Positions 17,078-25,560 of a DNA stretch of 64,000 nucleotides are shown piece by piece (the first letter of the stretch is position 1; each line of letters begins with the position of its first letter). This DNA comes from Aedoeadaptatus urinae (GTDB lineage: Bacteria > Bacillota > Clostridia > Tissierellales > Peptoniphilaceae): assembly GCF_900155585.1 (NCBI RefSeq), contig NZ_LT707418.1:310001-374000 (forward strand). The letters are read 5' to 3'. The position numbers and the translations under genes are program-made. The notes under the pieces were generated by a model. That model ran no database searches. It saw nothing but the letters and a program-made list of their open reading frames with translations, and was not told the origin of the DNA.

Positions 17078-17968
17078 TTACGGCTTTACATTCATCTTGC
17101 GAAATAATTGATCCGTTCCGTCGAAGTCCACAATGTAATAGCTTAAGCCGCCGATCATATCCGCCGTTCCGGGAATCGTCGCCGTCTCGAGATTTTCCTG
17201 TCCCACAGAAAGCATGGTGAGACCCATGCGGGACACCTTGGACAGGGGCATGTTGCTCGTCGTGTTGTCCATGTAGCTGACCAATAGGGACGGCGCGTGC
17301 AGGATGCCCTTGGAGCTCTTCACCTTGTCTACAAAAGCCGCCATAAACGCTTGTTGGGCCTTGACGCGGTCCAGGTCGGCATTTTTATAGCCCTTTCTGA
17401 AGCGCAAGAACTGCATGGCCTGATCCCCGTTTAGATGTTGGTGGCCTTTTTTCAGGTGAATGGAAAGAGGCGGATCCGCCGAGGGATCCTCGTAGTCCAT
17501 GTCCATGGGCACGTCGACGTCGATGCCGTCCACAATGTTGACGACGTCCTTTACGAAGGCATAGTCCACCACGATGTAGTAGGGAATGTCCAGATCAAAG
17601 TTTTCGTTCACGGTCTTAAGGGCCAAATTCGCCTTGCCGTAAGCGTAGGCGTGATTTAATTTCGTCTTGCCGTGGTCTTTAATTTTTACACGGGAATCCC
17701 GAGGAAGAGAAATTAAAGAGGCGGTCTTTTTTTCGCCGTCGATGTCCAAGACCATCATGACGTCGCTTCTGGTGTTTTTCGCTTTCTTCGAGTCTAAGCT
17801 GTCCACGCCGATTAACAGTACTTGAAATTTTTCATTGCTGTTTTGCAAATCGCTGATCCAGTTTTTCGCCTCGGAATCGTCGCCCATGGTGGTATAAAAA
17901 TGCAAGGCGACCCCGCCGATGAATACGATCAATAAAGTGAGGAAGAATCCTCGAAAGAAACTTTTCAT
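17078..17968 (-). CDS. LytR-CpsA-Psr cell-wall glycopolymer ligase
   Basis: A 296-residue membrane-anchored enzyme (one segment at about 5-25) that transfers teichoic acid or capsule from its lipid carrier to peptidoglycan. The LCP core shows LLIGVDSLDSKKAKNTRSD, SLISLPRDSRVKI, KLNHAYAYG and FLRFRKGYKNADLDRVKAQQ, whose arginines and aspartates bind the pyrophosphate. The start overlaps the yqeK stop by four bases. The position inside yqeK-rsfS is common in Firmicutes. Confidence 0.93.
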   Translation of the reverse strand: MKSFFRGFFLTLLIVFIGGVALHFYTTMGDDSEAKNWISDLQNSNEKFQVLLIGVDSLDSKKAKNTRSDVMMVLDIDGEKKTASLISLPRDSRVKIKDHGKTKLNHAYAYGKANLALKTVNENFDLDIPYYIVVDYAFVKDVVNIVDGIDVDVPMDMDYEDPSADPPLSIHLKKGHQHLNGDQAMQFLRFRKGYKNADLDRVKAQQAFMAAFVDKVKSSKGILHAPSLLVSYMDNTTSNMPLSKVSRMGLTMLSVGQENLETATIPGTADMIGGLSYYIVDFDGTDQLFRKMNVKP

Positions 17969-18528
17969 CTCATTCTCTCCATGTAATCATTGTAACAGCG
18001 AACGGTGTCCAAGCAAACGGGGCCGCCCCGTTGGATGAGGAACAGTAAATTTCCCTGCACCGATGCGGCCATGGCATCGGCGAGATCCGTCTCGGCTTTT
18101 TTCCGCAAGTCGTCGACGCCGTCGAAATTGCGCATGGGCTCTAAGTAATCGGCCAGAAATACCACTTCTTCCACCGGCGACATGTGACAGGTGCCCGTGG
18201 TGTGGTAGCGAATGGCCCGGAGAATTTCCTCGTCTTCGATGCCGTAATCTATTTTTGCTGCCTGCGCCGCCACGTAAGCATGAAGGACTTGGGGAAAGGC
18301 CTTGAAGCTTTCCAAGTCCTCAACTTTCAGGCGACGGGCTTCTTCCCACAAGCGGTCCATGTCCTTATATTTACAGATATCGTGAAATAAAGCTGCCGTC
18401 CTCACCTTTTCCACGTTCACGCCGTGGATCTTCGCGAGTTTTTCCGCCGTCTCCGCAACGCGCAAAATATGTTTGTAACGCTTTTCGCCGATGGCATCGA
18501 CGATTTCTTCAAATGCAGGCTCTTTCAA
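17965..18528 (-). CDS. yqeK: HD-domain Ap4A hydrolase YqeK
   Basis: A 187-residue HD-superfamily phosphohydrolase. Metal ligands are visible as H20 (YKHILRVAE), the HD pair in AALFHDICKY, H in LHAYVAAQ and the YHTTG segment. Family members split diadenosine tetraphosphate symmetrically into two ADP. It overlaps nadD upstream and the LCP gene downstream by four bases each, the order usual in Firmicutes. Confidence 0.92.
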   Translation of the reverse strand: MKEPAFEEIVDAIGEKRYKHILRVAETAEKLAKIHGVNVEKVRTAALFHDICKYKDMDRLWEEARRLKVEDLESFKAFPQVLHAYVAAQAAKIDYGIEDEEILRAIRYHTTGTCHMSPVEEVVFLADYLEPMRNFDGVDDLRKKAETDLADAMAASVQGNLLFLIQRGGPVCLDTVRCYNDYMERMR

Positions 18529-19133
18529 TAGATGTAAAACCTCTTCTTCCTAATGTAGGCCATGACCGGATCGGGAATAAAATATTTCACCGACTTCCCC
18601 TGACGAATTCGGTTTCTGAGCGTCGTCGAAGAAATTTCCAATAAAGGCGTGTCGATGAGCACGATGTCCGCATCGTAGGTCGTCTTTAAGTAGCGAATCT
18701 CTTCCCGAATGGCTTCTTTTGTAATGGCGCCGTCTCCGGGCCGTGTGGCGACGGCAAATCGCGTCAGCTTCGCCAAGGCGTCAAAGCGCTTCCAGGTTTT
18801 TAAATCCTGTAAAATATCGGAACCGAGAAAAAAATAAAACTCGGCGTCCGTATAAACTTTTTTCAAGGCGCTGATGGTATCCACGGAATAGGTGGTCTTG
18901 GTCTGCAAAACCTCCAGATCCGACGTGTCGAAATAGTAATTGTCCGCCACGGCCAGCTCCACCATTTTCAGGCGCTCCTCGCCGGTGACGGCGTAGTTAT
19001 GTTTGTGAGGCGCATTTCCCGTAGGGATAAACAGCACCTTGTTCAGGCCCAAAGAGGCGCGCATATACTCGCTCATCATTAAGTGACCCATGTGGATGGG
19101 ATTAAAGGAGCCGCCCATGATCCCGATTTTCAT
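18525..19133 (-). CDS. nadD: Nicotinate-nucleotide adenylyltransferase
   Basis: A 202-residue nucleotidyltransferase of NAD synthesis that joins nicotinate mononucleotide and ATP. The first motif is GGSFNPIHMGHL (Ser-Asn in place of the more usual Thr-Asp, a change inside a variable position). The second, ISSTTLRNRIRQG (about 166-178), is intact. Length and location between yhbY and yqeK are typical. Confidence 0.94.
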   Translation of the reverse strand: MKIGIMGGSFNPIHMGHLMMSEYMRASLGLNKVLFIPTGNAPHKHNYAVTGEERLKMVELAVADNYYFDTSDLEVLQTKTTYSVDTISALKKVYTDAEFYFFLGSDILQDLKTWKRFDALAKLTRFAVATRPGDGAITKEAIREEIRYLKTTYDADIVLIDTPLLEISSTTLRNRIRQGKSVKYFIPDPVMAYIRKKRFYIY

Positions 19134-19135
19134 AA

Positions 19136-19426
19136 CTACTCCAGAACGATAACCGGGTCTTCTTTGGCGGGCCGGTAAAGGGTCAGCTTGCTTCCGATTC
19201 CCTGAACGAATTCCGCATCCAGGGCCTCGGTTAAAATCTGTGCCGCCTCATTTAATTCCACCGCCGTGTTTTGCAAAAGAGCGATCTTCACCAGCTCGTG
19301 ATCCTCCAATAATTTGTCGATCTGCTCGATGACCCCCGGCGTTATGCCGTTTTTACCGATTTGCATCAAAGGCTTCATGCCGTGTGAAAGGCGCTTGAGC
19401 TGCGCCCGTTGTTTTCCTGTAATCAT
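19136..19426 (-). CDS. yhbY: RNA-binding CRM-domain protein YhbY
   Basis: A 96-residue single CRM domain that associates with pre-50S particles. It shows LKPLMQIGKNG-like sequence (GMKPLMQIGKNGITPGVIEQ) with the GxxG loop, and ends with a strand pair (GSKLTLYRP). I chose ATG 19426, preceded by GGGAG; a longer reading would overlap the obgE stop. Confidence 0.92.
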   Translation of the reverse strand: MITGKQRAQLKRLSHGMKPLMQIGKNGITPGVIEQIDKLLEDHELVKIALLQNTAVELNEAAQILTEALDAEFVQGIGSKLTLYRPAKEDPVIVLE

Positions 19427-19433
19427 AAGCTCC

Positions 19434-20705
19434 CTACTCGAAAAATTCAAATTCATAATCCGCGATAAAGACGGATTCGCCTTCTTCTATGCCCAGCTCC
19501 CACAGCTTGTCGATGACGCCGTTCTTTCTGAGATTTTCTTGGAAGTAGCGCAATGAATCCCGGTCGTCGAAGAAGGTGGAGCCCAAGAGGCGCTCGATAT
19601 AAGGCCCGTCCACGATGTAGCGGCCCTCTTCTTTTCTCACCGAAATGCCCGGTTCTCTTTCTTCCTCTTCCACATAGTATTCCTCGTCCAAGCTGTCGTA
19701 TTCGATGTCCGTGTTTTGAAGCACGTCGTAAACCTTGTATAGCAAGGGCTTAAGGTCTTTGGTCGTGGCGGCGGAGCCTGAAAATACGGTGTAGCCGCGG
19801 CCTTCCAATTCCTTCCTGAGCTCCGGTTCCCGTTCCTGGGCTTCGGGCAAGTCCATCTTGTTGATGAACACGATTTGTGCCTTGTCCTTTAAGGCGATGT
19901 TGTAGCCTTCCAGCTCCCGATTAATGGCTTCGAAATCCTCTAAGGGATCGCGGTAATAGGCGCCGCTTCCGTCCAGGACGTGAATCAGCACGCCGCTTCG
20001 CTCCACGTGGCGCAAGAAGTCGTGGCCGAGGCCGACGCCCTCCGACGCTCCTTCGATAAGGCCGGGAATATCGGCGCAGACGAAGCTCTTTCCGGGTCCT
20101 AAATAGACCACGCCCAGATTCGGGGAGAGGGTGGTAAATTCGTAATTGGCGATCTTCGGCTTTGCGCTGGAGATCACGGAGAGGAGCGTGGATTTCCCCA
20201 CATTGGGAAAGCCCACGAGGCCCACGTCAGCGAGGAGCTTCAATTCCAAAATTATGTTTCGCTCCTGCCCCTTAAAGCCCATTTGGGCAAAGGTCGGGGC
20301 CTGGCGCGTGCTGGTCGTATAACGGGCGTTGCCCTTGCCCCCGCCGCCGCCTTGGGCGATGACGAAGCGTTGACCCGCTTCCTTCATATCGACGATGATT
20401 TTTTTCGTCTTTTCGTCCCGCACCAAGGTGCCCACGGGAATTTTTAAAATAATATCCTCGGCATCGGCGCCGAATTGTTTTTTGTTGCGGCCGTTTTGTC
20501 CGTTCTCCGCCTTGTACATGCGTTTGTAGCGAAAATCCATAAGCGTCCGCATATTTTCGTCGGCGACGAGAACCACGCTTCCGCCTCGTCCGCCGTCGCC
20601 CCCGGCCGGTCCTCCGGCGGGAACGTACTTCTCTCTGCGCCATGCGACGGCACCGTCGCCACCATTGCCGGCCTTTACCGTAATGGAACAAATATCGACA
20701 AACAT
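19434..20705 (-). CDS. obgE: Ribosome-assembly GTPase Obg
   Basis: A 423-residue GTPase needed for 50S maturation and stress signalling. The glycine-rich Obg fold fills 1-158. The G domain has G1 GFPNVGKST (about 166-174), G3 DIPGLIEGAS, and G4 NKMD. A C-terminal OCT domain (about 345-423) follows an acidic linker. It has its own promoter and a terminator from rpmA upstream, so it starts the yhbY-nadD-yqeK-LCP-rsfS-ridA unit. Confidence 0.97.
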   Translation of the reverse strand: MFVDICSITVKAGNGGDGAVAWRREKYVPAGGPAGGDGGRGGSVVLVADENMRTLMDFRYKRMYKAENGQNGRNKKQFGADAEDIILKIPVGTLVRDEKTKKIIVDMKEAGQRFVIAQGGGGGKGNARYTTSTRQAPTFAQMGFKGQERNIILELKLLADVGLVGFPNVGKSTLLSVISSAKPKIANYEFTTLSPNLGVVYLGPGKSFVCADIPGLIEGASEGVGLGHDFLRHVERSGVLIHVLDGSGAYYRDPLEDFEAINRELEGYNIALKDKAQIVFINKMDLPEAQEREPELRKELEGRGYTVFSGSAATTKDLKPLLYKVYDVLQNTDIEYDSLDEEYYVEEEEREPGISVRKEEGRYIVDGPYIERLLGSTFFDDRDSLRYFQENLRKNGVIDKLWELGIEEGESVFIADYEFEFFE

Positions 20706-20728
20706 CTCACACCCCCAGTATGATTGGT

Positions 20729-20737
20729 ATTATATCA
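20729..20737 (-). promoter_or_regulatory. Extended -10 promoter of obgE
   Basis: TGATATAAT on the minus strand fits the extended -10 form TGnTATAAT and lies 24 bases before the obgE ATG. No convincing -35 is seen. Confidence 0.5.
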
Positions 20738-20782
20738 CAGTCCGATTTATCAAAAGATCTCCCTTGTCTAAGCTATGTATAA

Positions 20783-20814
20783 GAAAAAATAAACCGCAGA
20801 TTTCTCTGCGGTTT
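20783..20814 (-). terminator. Terminator of rplU-prp-rpmA
   Basis: A perfect 10-bp stem AAACCGCAGA/TCTGCGGTTT (20791-20814) is followed by ATTTTTTC on the minus strand, four bases after the rpmA stop. Confidence 0.85.
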
Positions 20815-20817
20815 TTC

Positions 20818-21108
20818 TTATGCTAATTCTTCTGCGGGAAGAACGTTAACTACTTTTTTCTTTTTACCACGACTTTCAAAGGAAACGCGTCCGTCGGCGG
20901 TGGCAAACAATGTGTCGTCGCTGCCGATTCCTACGTTTAACCCGGGATGAATCTTCGTGCCTCTTTGACGTACGAGAATGTTGCCGGCTAATACGTGTTG
21001 ACCGTCGCCTTTCTTCACGCCGAGACGTTTCGATTCGGAGTCGCGACCGTTTTTAGAACTACCCATTCCCTTCTTCGAAGAGAAGAGTTCAAGTGTAAAC
21101 AGAATCAT
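20818..21108 (-). CDS. rpmA: Ribosomal protein L27 with cleavable N-terminus
   Basis: A 96-residue L27. Before the mature start there is a short hydrophobic extension [14 protein letters not shown], matching the Firmicutes pre-L27 motif (L-x-L-F-A/S). The protease Prp removes this after the Phe so that the flexible L27 tail can reach the peptidyl-transferase centre. The mature part [20 protein letters not shown] is canonical. Prp itself is encoded directly upstream. Confidence 0.96.
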   Translation of the reverse strand: MILFTLELFSSKKGMGSSKNGRDSESKRLGVKKGDGQHVLAGNILVRQRGTKIHPGLNVGIGSDDTLFATADGRVSFESRGKKKKVVNVLPAEELA

Positions 21109-21438
21109 CTAAACCTCCTGAGTCTCTATTTTAATGTAATTTTCGTAAGCACCTTCGATGGCTTTTAAACCGACCTTCATGGAACGAAACAAGAGCTCCG
21201 TTTCATCGGACACGACATCCTCCGGCAGGCGAATGCTTACATAAGCCTCCGACTGTTCGAAAGACATGGTGTCTTCGTCGATTGAAAGCAAGGCTTCCAT
21301 GGATAACGCACAGGTCAAGGCCAGGGCACTGACGCCGTGACAGACGATTTCGCCTGTCTCGTCACCTTCCCCTGCGTGATTGTTCGCCGAAAATCCTAAA
21401 ATTTTTCCGCGACGAACAAAGAATGTGACCTCTGTCAT
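21109..21438 (-). CDS. prp: Ribosomal-processing cysteine protease Prp
   Basis: A 109-residue protease that trims pre-L27. Catalytic His lies in NNHAGEGDETGEIVCHGVSAL (about H21) and Cys about 12 residues later (about C34). The usual GHA is NHA here, which leaves the histidine intact. It lies between rplU (one-base overlap) and rpmA (no gap), its standard place. Confidence 0.94.
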   Translation of the reverse strand: MTEVTFFVRRGKILGFSANNHAGEGDETGEIVCHGVSALALTCALSMEALLSIDEDTMSFEQSEAYVSIRLPEDVVSDETELLFRSMKVGLKAIEGAYENYIKIETQEV

Positions 21439-21746
21439 TATGCCAAGGATCCGATTTCTACCAGTGTATACGGTTGACGATGGCCACGCTTAATGCGTTC
21501 GTTTTTCTTTGCTTTGAATTTATAAACGATGACTTTCTTGTCCTTCGCTTGTTTCAAAACTTTCGCTTCGACTTTAGCGTCGGCGATATAGGGCTTGCCT
21601 ACATTCACATTGCCATCTTTAGCGACGAGAAGAACCTTGTCAAAGGTTACGGCATCTCCTTCGTTGGCATCGAGCTTTTCAACCTTCACCAAGTCACCTT
21701 CGTGAACGGTGTATTGCTTTCCGCCGGTTTCAATCACTGCGTACAT
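21438..21746 (-). CDS. rplU: Ribosomal protein L21
   Basis: A 102-residue 50S protein; MYAVIETGGKQYTVHEGD at the start and YKAKKNERIKRGHRQPYT-like sequence (FKAKKNERIKRGHRQPY) near the end are family hallmarks. First gene of rplU-prp-rpmA, with an 8-bp complementary segment upstream that could mask its AGGAGG. Confidence 0.97.
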   Translation of the reverse strand: MYAVIETGGKQYTVHEGDLVKVEKLDANEGDAVTFDKVLLVAKDGNVNVGKPYIADAKVEAKVLKQAKDKKVIVYKFKAKKNERIKRGHRQPYTLVEIGSLA

Positions 21747-21748
21747 TG

Positions 21749-21788
21749 TAGCACCTCCTCTTTACAAGACTCGCCCCGATAGGTGCTA
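21749..21788 (-). promoter_or_regulatory. Candidate L21 leader hiding the ribosome site
   Basis: In the mRNA, UAGCACCU (from 21788-21781) is perfectly complementary to AGGUGCUA (21756-21749), which overlaps the AGGAGG ribosome site of rplU. A third partly complementary copy (AAGGTGCG, 21803-21810 on the plus strand) and ACCTTATAGGT offer an alternative fold. This fits an autoregulatory L21 leader, known in Firmicutes; I cannot confirm the Rfam family here. Confidence 0.5.
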
Positions 21789-21846
21789 TGCTTATTACCT
21801 ATAAGGTGCGGTTACATCACAGTATAATACCACATCCGGCCGCCGA

Positions 21847-23028
21847 TTACAATTCTTTCTCCCGTTTTATTTTGTTTTTTATGGCTTCCCGGTACCTTTC
21901 CTCCGCTTCCCTGTACTGGGCCTCGAAGGGCAGCTCCTTTCGCTCGCGGGCGATTTCGAAAAGGCCCATGGCGCTGAAGCCGTAGACTGTCGTAATCATG
22001 GGGCCTTCCGCCAGTTGCTTTTCCATATGCTCTGTTAAAGACGCCATTTGCTCTTTATCCATGCCGTGAACGAAGTCCACGACGATCATGCCGCTTAAAT
22101 TTCTGAGCTTGATCTGCTTGGTGATCTCCTCAGCGGCTTCCATATTCACCTTCATCCGCGTGGCGTCAAAGAAACCGCTCTTTTTTACCGCCGCCATGTT
22201 CACGTCCATGACGTAGGCGGCTTCCGTGGAATCGACGACCACATTGCCGCCGGACGGGAGAGGCAGGGTCTTTTGGAAAATGGAATTCCACTGGCTGCGC
22301 CACTTAGCCGTGGAGCGAATGCTGAACGAGGGATCCACCACGCAGTTTAAGTACTTCGGCAGACGAGCGATGAGCTTTTTATCGTTCACCACCATGGGAA
22401 GCTCCCGATGGCGATTGAGAAAGTCCATGGCCCGGTCCTGACTTAATAGTAGCTGGGTCTTGGGAAGGAAGTTCACCGATGCCTCGATTCTTTCCATTAG
22501 CTCCCACAGATGCTCGTACTCGACGGCCATGTGCTCCAGTTGACAGGAGACGGCCTCGGTGCGAATAATCATGCCCGCGGACTCGCCCAGGGATGCGGCC
22601 CAATGTTTCAGCCGCTTTCTAATGTCCTCGTCGTCGATGCGCTTGGAGATGCGAACGCCGGAGGACTTGGGCAGAAGGACCAGATCTTCTCCCCGCAAGC
22701 TGTAGTCCATGGAAAGCACCGCCCGCTTTTGATCCAAGGGCGTCTTCTTTACTTCCACGATAATGGCGTCGCCGCCTTTAATGGTGTCGCGGTAGGCCTT
22801 GGGATAGACATTTTTCATGGGGAGATAGCCCGTGTCCTCTTCACCGAAGTCCACGAAGGCGCAGTCCATGGCGGGCAGCACGTTTTTTACATAGCCACGG
22901 TAAATATTTCCCACGGCGGATGAATTGGAGAGCAGGTGAATCTCCCGAATTACCTCGTGCTCCATAAGACCCATGATTTTCGGATCTTCTCCGTCGGCAA
23001 ATAAATAGGCATTAGAGCCGTACTTCAT
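21847..23028 (-). CDS. rng: Ribonuclease G, short form without zinc link
   Basis: A 393-residue endoribonuclease of the RNase E/G family, which processes rRNA and starts mRNA decay. An S1-like domain lies at about 35-115 (GNIYRGYVKNVLPAMDCAFVDFG). The catalytic magnesium aspartates are in YVMDVNMAA and IVVDFVHGMD. Canonical RNase G continues with a CPxCxG zinc link that holds the dimer; this protein ends in a charged helix without those cysteines. I chose ATG 23028 behind GGTGAGG. It overlaps the TIGR03936 gene and is probably cotranscribed with it. Confidence 0.88.
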   Translation of the reverse strand: MKYGSNAYLFADGEDPKIMGLMEHEVIREIHLLSNSSAVGNIYRGYVKNVLPAMDCAFVDFGEEDTGYLPMKNVYPKAYRDTIKGGDAIIVEVKKTPLDQKRAVLSMDYSLRGEDLVLLPKSSGVRISKRIDDEDIRKRLKHWAASLGESAGMIIRTEAVSCQLEHMAVEYEHLWELMERIEASVNFLPKTQLLLSQDRAMDFLNRHRELPMVVNDKKLIARLPKYLNCVVDPSFSIRSTAKWRSQWNSIFQKTLPLPSGGNVVVDSTEAAYVMDVNMAAVKKSGFFDATRMKVNMEAAEEITKQIKLRNLSGMIVVDFVHGMDKEQMASLTEHMEKQLAEGPMITTVYGFSAMGLFEIARERKELPFEAQYREAEERYREAIKNKIKREKEL

Positions 23029-23695
23029 GATCCTCACCGTCCCAACTTTTGATCCGTCGAATTTGAATGTAGTCGATGTCCACGCCCTCGGCTTCGAATA
23101 GGCCCGTTAAAAAGCGATCGGGCCGCAAATTTCCGTTGCCCCCGGCGCGCAGAACGGCATAAAGGGATGTGCCTTTCTCCTCTTCTTTCCAGTCCAAAGA
23201 AAAGATGCCGTCTTTAATATCTTCTTCCACGACGATGCGCTTCTTGCCTTTTTTCTTGCGCCGGCGCACGAGTATTTCCTCCTTGGCCATGGCCTTTTCC
23301 GCCAATGCTTTAAGCTCGTCCACGCCGTCGTAATAGGTCGATGGGAAAAAGAAGCGGTACCGGGTCTTGGCGATGCGCTCAAAAACCGATGTGGGATCGA
23401 AGTCCGCTGTGGCCTCAATGATTTCTATGCCCTTGGGCAGGGCTTCGTTTAATGTATTTTTTATGGCTTCGGGATCGGAGCCGTCTTCCACTTCCAGATC
23501 CATGACCTCGAACTCGCTTTCCATGCCCACGCTTAAGGGCTGGGCGATGGAAAGCTTCTGATGGGGATTGAAGCCCTCGGACCAAAGGACGGGCACGCCC
23601 GTTCGTTGAATGGCCCGATTAAAGACGCGGATCGTGTCTAAGTGGGAGATAAATTTAATCATGCCCGTCTTTTTAAATGCCATGCGCAGCTGCAT
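23012..23695 (-). CDS. TIGR03936 family radical-SAM-associated protein
   Basis: A 227-residue protein of the DUF2344/TIGR03936 family. Its start (MAFKKTGMIKFISHLDTIRV) and the GFNPHQKLSIAQPLSVGMES block are diagnostic. It always accompanies, or is fused to, the TIGR03960 radical-SAM protein encoded next, whose stop it overlaps by 23 bases. Function is unknown; proximity to RNase G and L21 suggests an RNA or ribosome link (inference). ATG 23695 is preferred to GTG 23704. Confidence 0.9.
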   Translation of the reverse strand: MQLRMAFKKTGMIKFISHLDTIRVFNRAIQRTGVPVLWSEGFNPHQKLSIAQPLSVGMESEFEVMDLEVEDGSDPEAIKNTLNEALPKGIEIIEATADFDPTSVFERIAKTRYRFFFPSTYYDGVDELKALAEKAMAKEEILVRRRKKKGKKRIVVEEDIKDGIFSLDWKEEEKGTSLYAVLRAGGNGNLRPDRFLTGLFEAEGVDIDYIQIRRIKSWDGEDHEVRL

Positions 23696-25526
23696 GAAAC
23701 TCACCCCACATTTCGCAATCTTCGATGCCGCAGCCGTTGCATTTTTTGCGGCAGTCCGGCGTCGTCAGCGCCTTCATGGATTTTTCGTACTCTCTTTTCA
23801 AATAGGCCTTCTTCACGCCGATGTCGATAAAGTCCCAGGGCAGCACCTCGTCGAAGTCCCGCTCCCGATTCGCGTAAAAGTCGCCGTCGATACCCACATC
23901 GATCATGGACTTCACCCACACGTCGTAGCGGAAAAATTCGCTCCAGCCGTCGAAGATCTGTCCGTTTTCATAGGCACGCAAAAGGAGCTTGCCGATGCGC
24001 CGGTCGCCCCGGGCCAGAACGGCTTCCATGCGGGAGACATAGGGCTCGTGGTATTGGAATTTAACCTTCGGATCCCTCACCGCCCCTTTGACGGCGTGGA
24101 TCTTTTCGAAAAAATCGTCGATGCTGTCCTGCCCCACCCACTGAAAGGGCGTAAAGCCCTTGGGCACGAAGCAGGAGGCGGAGGCGGTGACGCGGAAATT
24201 GCCCTGAATCTCTTCCTTGGGCCGATTGAAGAAGGCGTCCTTCACCTTATAGGCCAAGTGGGCGATGCCCAGAACGTCCTCCATGGTCTCCCCGGGCAGG
24301 CCGATCATGAAATAGAGCTTGATCCGGCTCCAGCCTTCCTTAAAGACGGAGTTCACCACCCGCATCAGGTCTTCTTCCGTGACATTTTTGTTGATCACGT
24401 CCCGCATGCGCTGGCTCCCCGCCTCCGGCGCAAAGGTGAGCCCGCTCTTGCGCACCTTCTCGATTTCTTTCAGCACGTCTACGATAAAGCTGTCCAGGCG
24501 CAGAGATGGCAGGCTGATGCCCACGTTCTTTTCTTCGTAGGTGCGGCTCAGCTCCTTTACCAAGGGCATAAGCTGCGTGTAGTCGCAGGAGGAAAGGGAT
24601 GTGAGGGAAATTTCGTCGTAGCCCGTGTTCTTTAAAATAGACTCCGCCATCTCCGTCAGCGTGTCCACCCTTCGCTCCCGAATGGGGCGATACATCATGC
24701 CCGCCTGACAGAAGCGACAGCCCTGGGTGCAGCCGCGGAACAGCTCGATGACCGCCCGGTCGTGGACGGTTTCCAAAAAGGGCACGATCTGCCGGTCCAG
24801 TTGGAAGGTGGCGTTCATATCGTGAAGGCGCACCCGCTTAATCACGGGCTTCGCTTCGGGGACCAGGGACCTGTGGCTTAAAATAGTGCCGTCGTCTTTG
24901 TAGGTCACTTCGTAAAGGGAGGGCACGTAGACGCCTTCCATGGTAGCCAAGGAACGCAGGATTTCTTTTCGATTCAGCCCCGCTGCCCTGCCCTCTTTGA
25001 TTTTATCCATGACCTGAATATTTAAATGCTCCCCTTCGCCGATTAAAAAGCAGTCCATAAAATCCGCCAAGGGCTCCGGCGTCGTGGCGCAAGGCCCGCC
25101 GGCCATGACGAAGGGCTCCTCTTCTCCCCTTTCCTCGGAAAGGAGGGTGATATTTGACAGATCCAACATATAGAGGATGTTGGTGTAGCTCATTTCGTAT
25201 TGCAGGGTAAAGCCCACCACGTCGAATTCCGACAGGGGCGTCTTCGTCTCCAAGCTATAGAGGGGAATGGATTCGTTGTTCATGGCCTCGGCCATGTCCG
25301 GCCAGGGCGCAAAGGCGCGCTCGCAGGCGTAGTCTGTCTCGTTCATGGCAAAATACAAAATCTGCATGCCTAAATGGCTCATGCCCACTTCGTAAACGTC
25401 GGGAAAGCAAAAGCAAAAACGAAGGGCCGCCTCTTCTTTGACGATGCTGTTTAATTCGCCGCCGATGTAGCGGGCGGGCTTCTCCACTTTTTTCAAACAT
25501 TTTTCCAGTCGTTCAGCTTCTATCAT
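23673..25526 (-). CDS. TIGR03960 family B12-binding radical SAM protein
   Basis: A 617-residue protein with an N-terminal B12-binding-like region (about 40-200) and a radical-SAM core. The 4Fe-4S triad is in FRGCTQGCRFCQAG (about 265-278). Further marks are SLPSLRLDSF and LTFAPEAGSQRMRDVINKNV, and a cysteine cluster CRKKCNGCGIEDC at the C-terminus that may bind a second cluster. The substrate is not known to me. It forms a conserved pair with the TIGR03936 protein downstream. Confidence 0.9.
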   Translation of the reverse strand: MIEAERLEKCLKKVEKPARYIGGELNSIVKEEAALRFCFCFPDVYEVGMSHLGMQILYFAMNETDYACERAFAPWPDMAEAMNNESIPLYSLETKTPLSEFDVVGFTLQYEMSYTNILYMLDLSNITLLSEERGEEEPFVMAGGPCATTPEPLADFMDCFLIGEGEHLNIQVMDKIKEGRAAGLNRKEILRSLATMEGVYVPSLYEVTYKDDGTILSHRSLVPEAKPVIKRVRLHDMNATFQLDRQIVPFLETVHDRAVIELFRGCTQGCRFCQAGMMYRPIRERRVDTLTEMAESILKNTGYDEISLTSLSSCDYTQLMPLVKELSRTYEEKNVGISLPSLRLDSFIVDVLKEIEKVRKSGLTFAPEAGSQRMRDVINKNVTEEDLMRVVNSVFKEGWSRIKLYFMIGLPGETMEDVLGIAHLAYKVKDAFFNRPKEEIQGNFRVTASASCFVPKGFTPFQWVGQDSIDDFFEKIHAVKGAVRDPKVKFQYHEPYVSRMEAVLARGDRRIGKLLLRAYENGQIFDGWSEFFRYDVWVKSMIDVGIDGDFYANRERDFDEVLPWDFIDIGVKKAYLKREYEKSMKALTTPDCRKKCNGCGIEDCEMWGEFHAAAHGI

Positions 25527-25560
25527 GGAAACCTCTTTCTAATGGTCATGGGCCACGGGT

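Noticed and set aside
23610-24635. Long plus-strand open frame (341 codons)
   Set aside because: It is antisense to the TIGR03960 radical-SAM gene, has no ribosome site and reads like a mirror of biased codons (His/Gly/Val rich).
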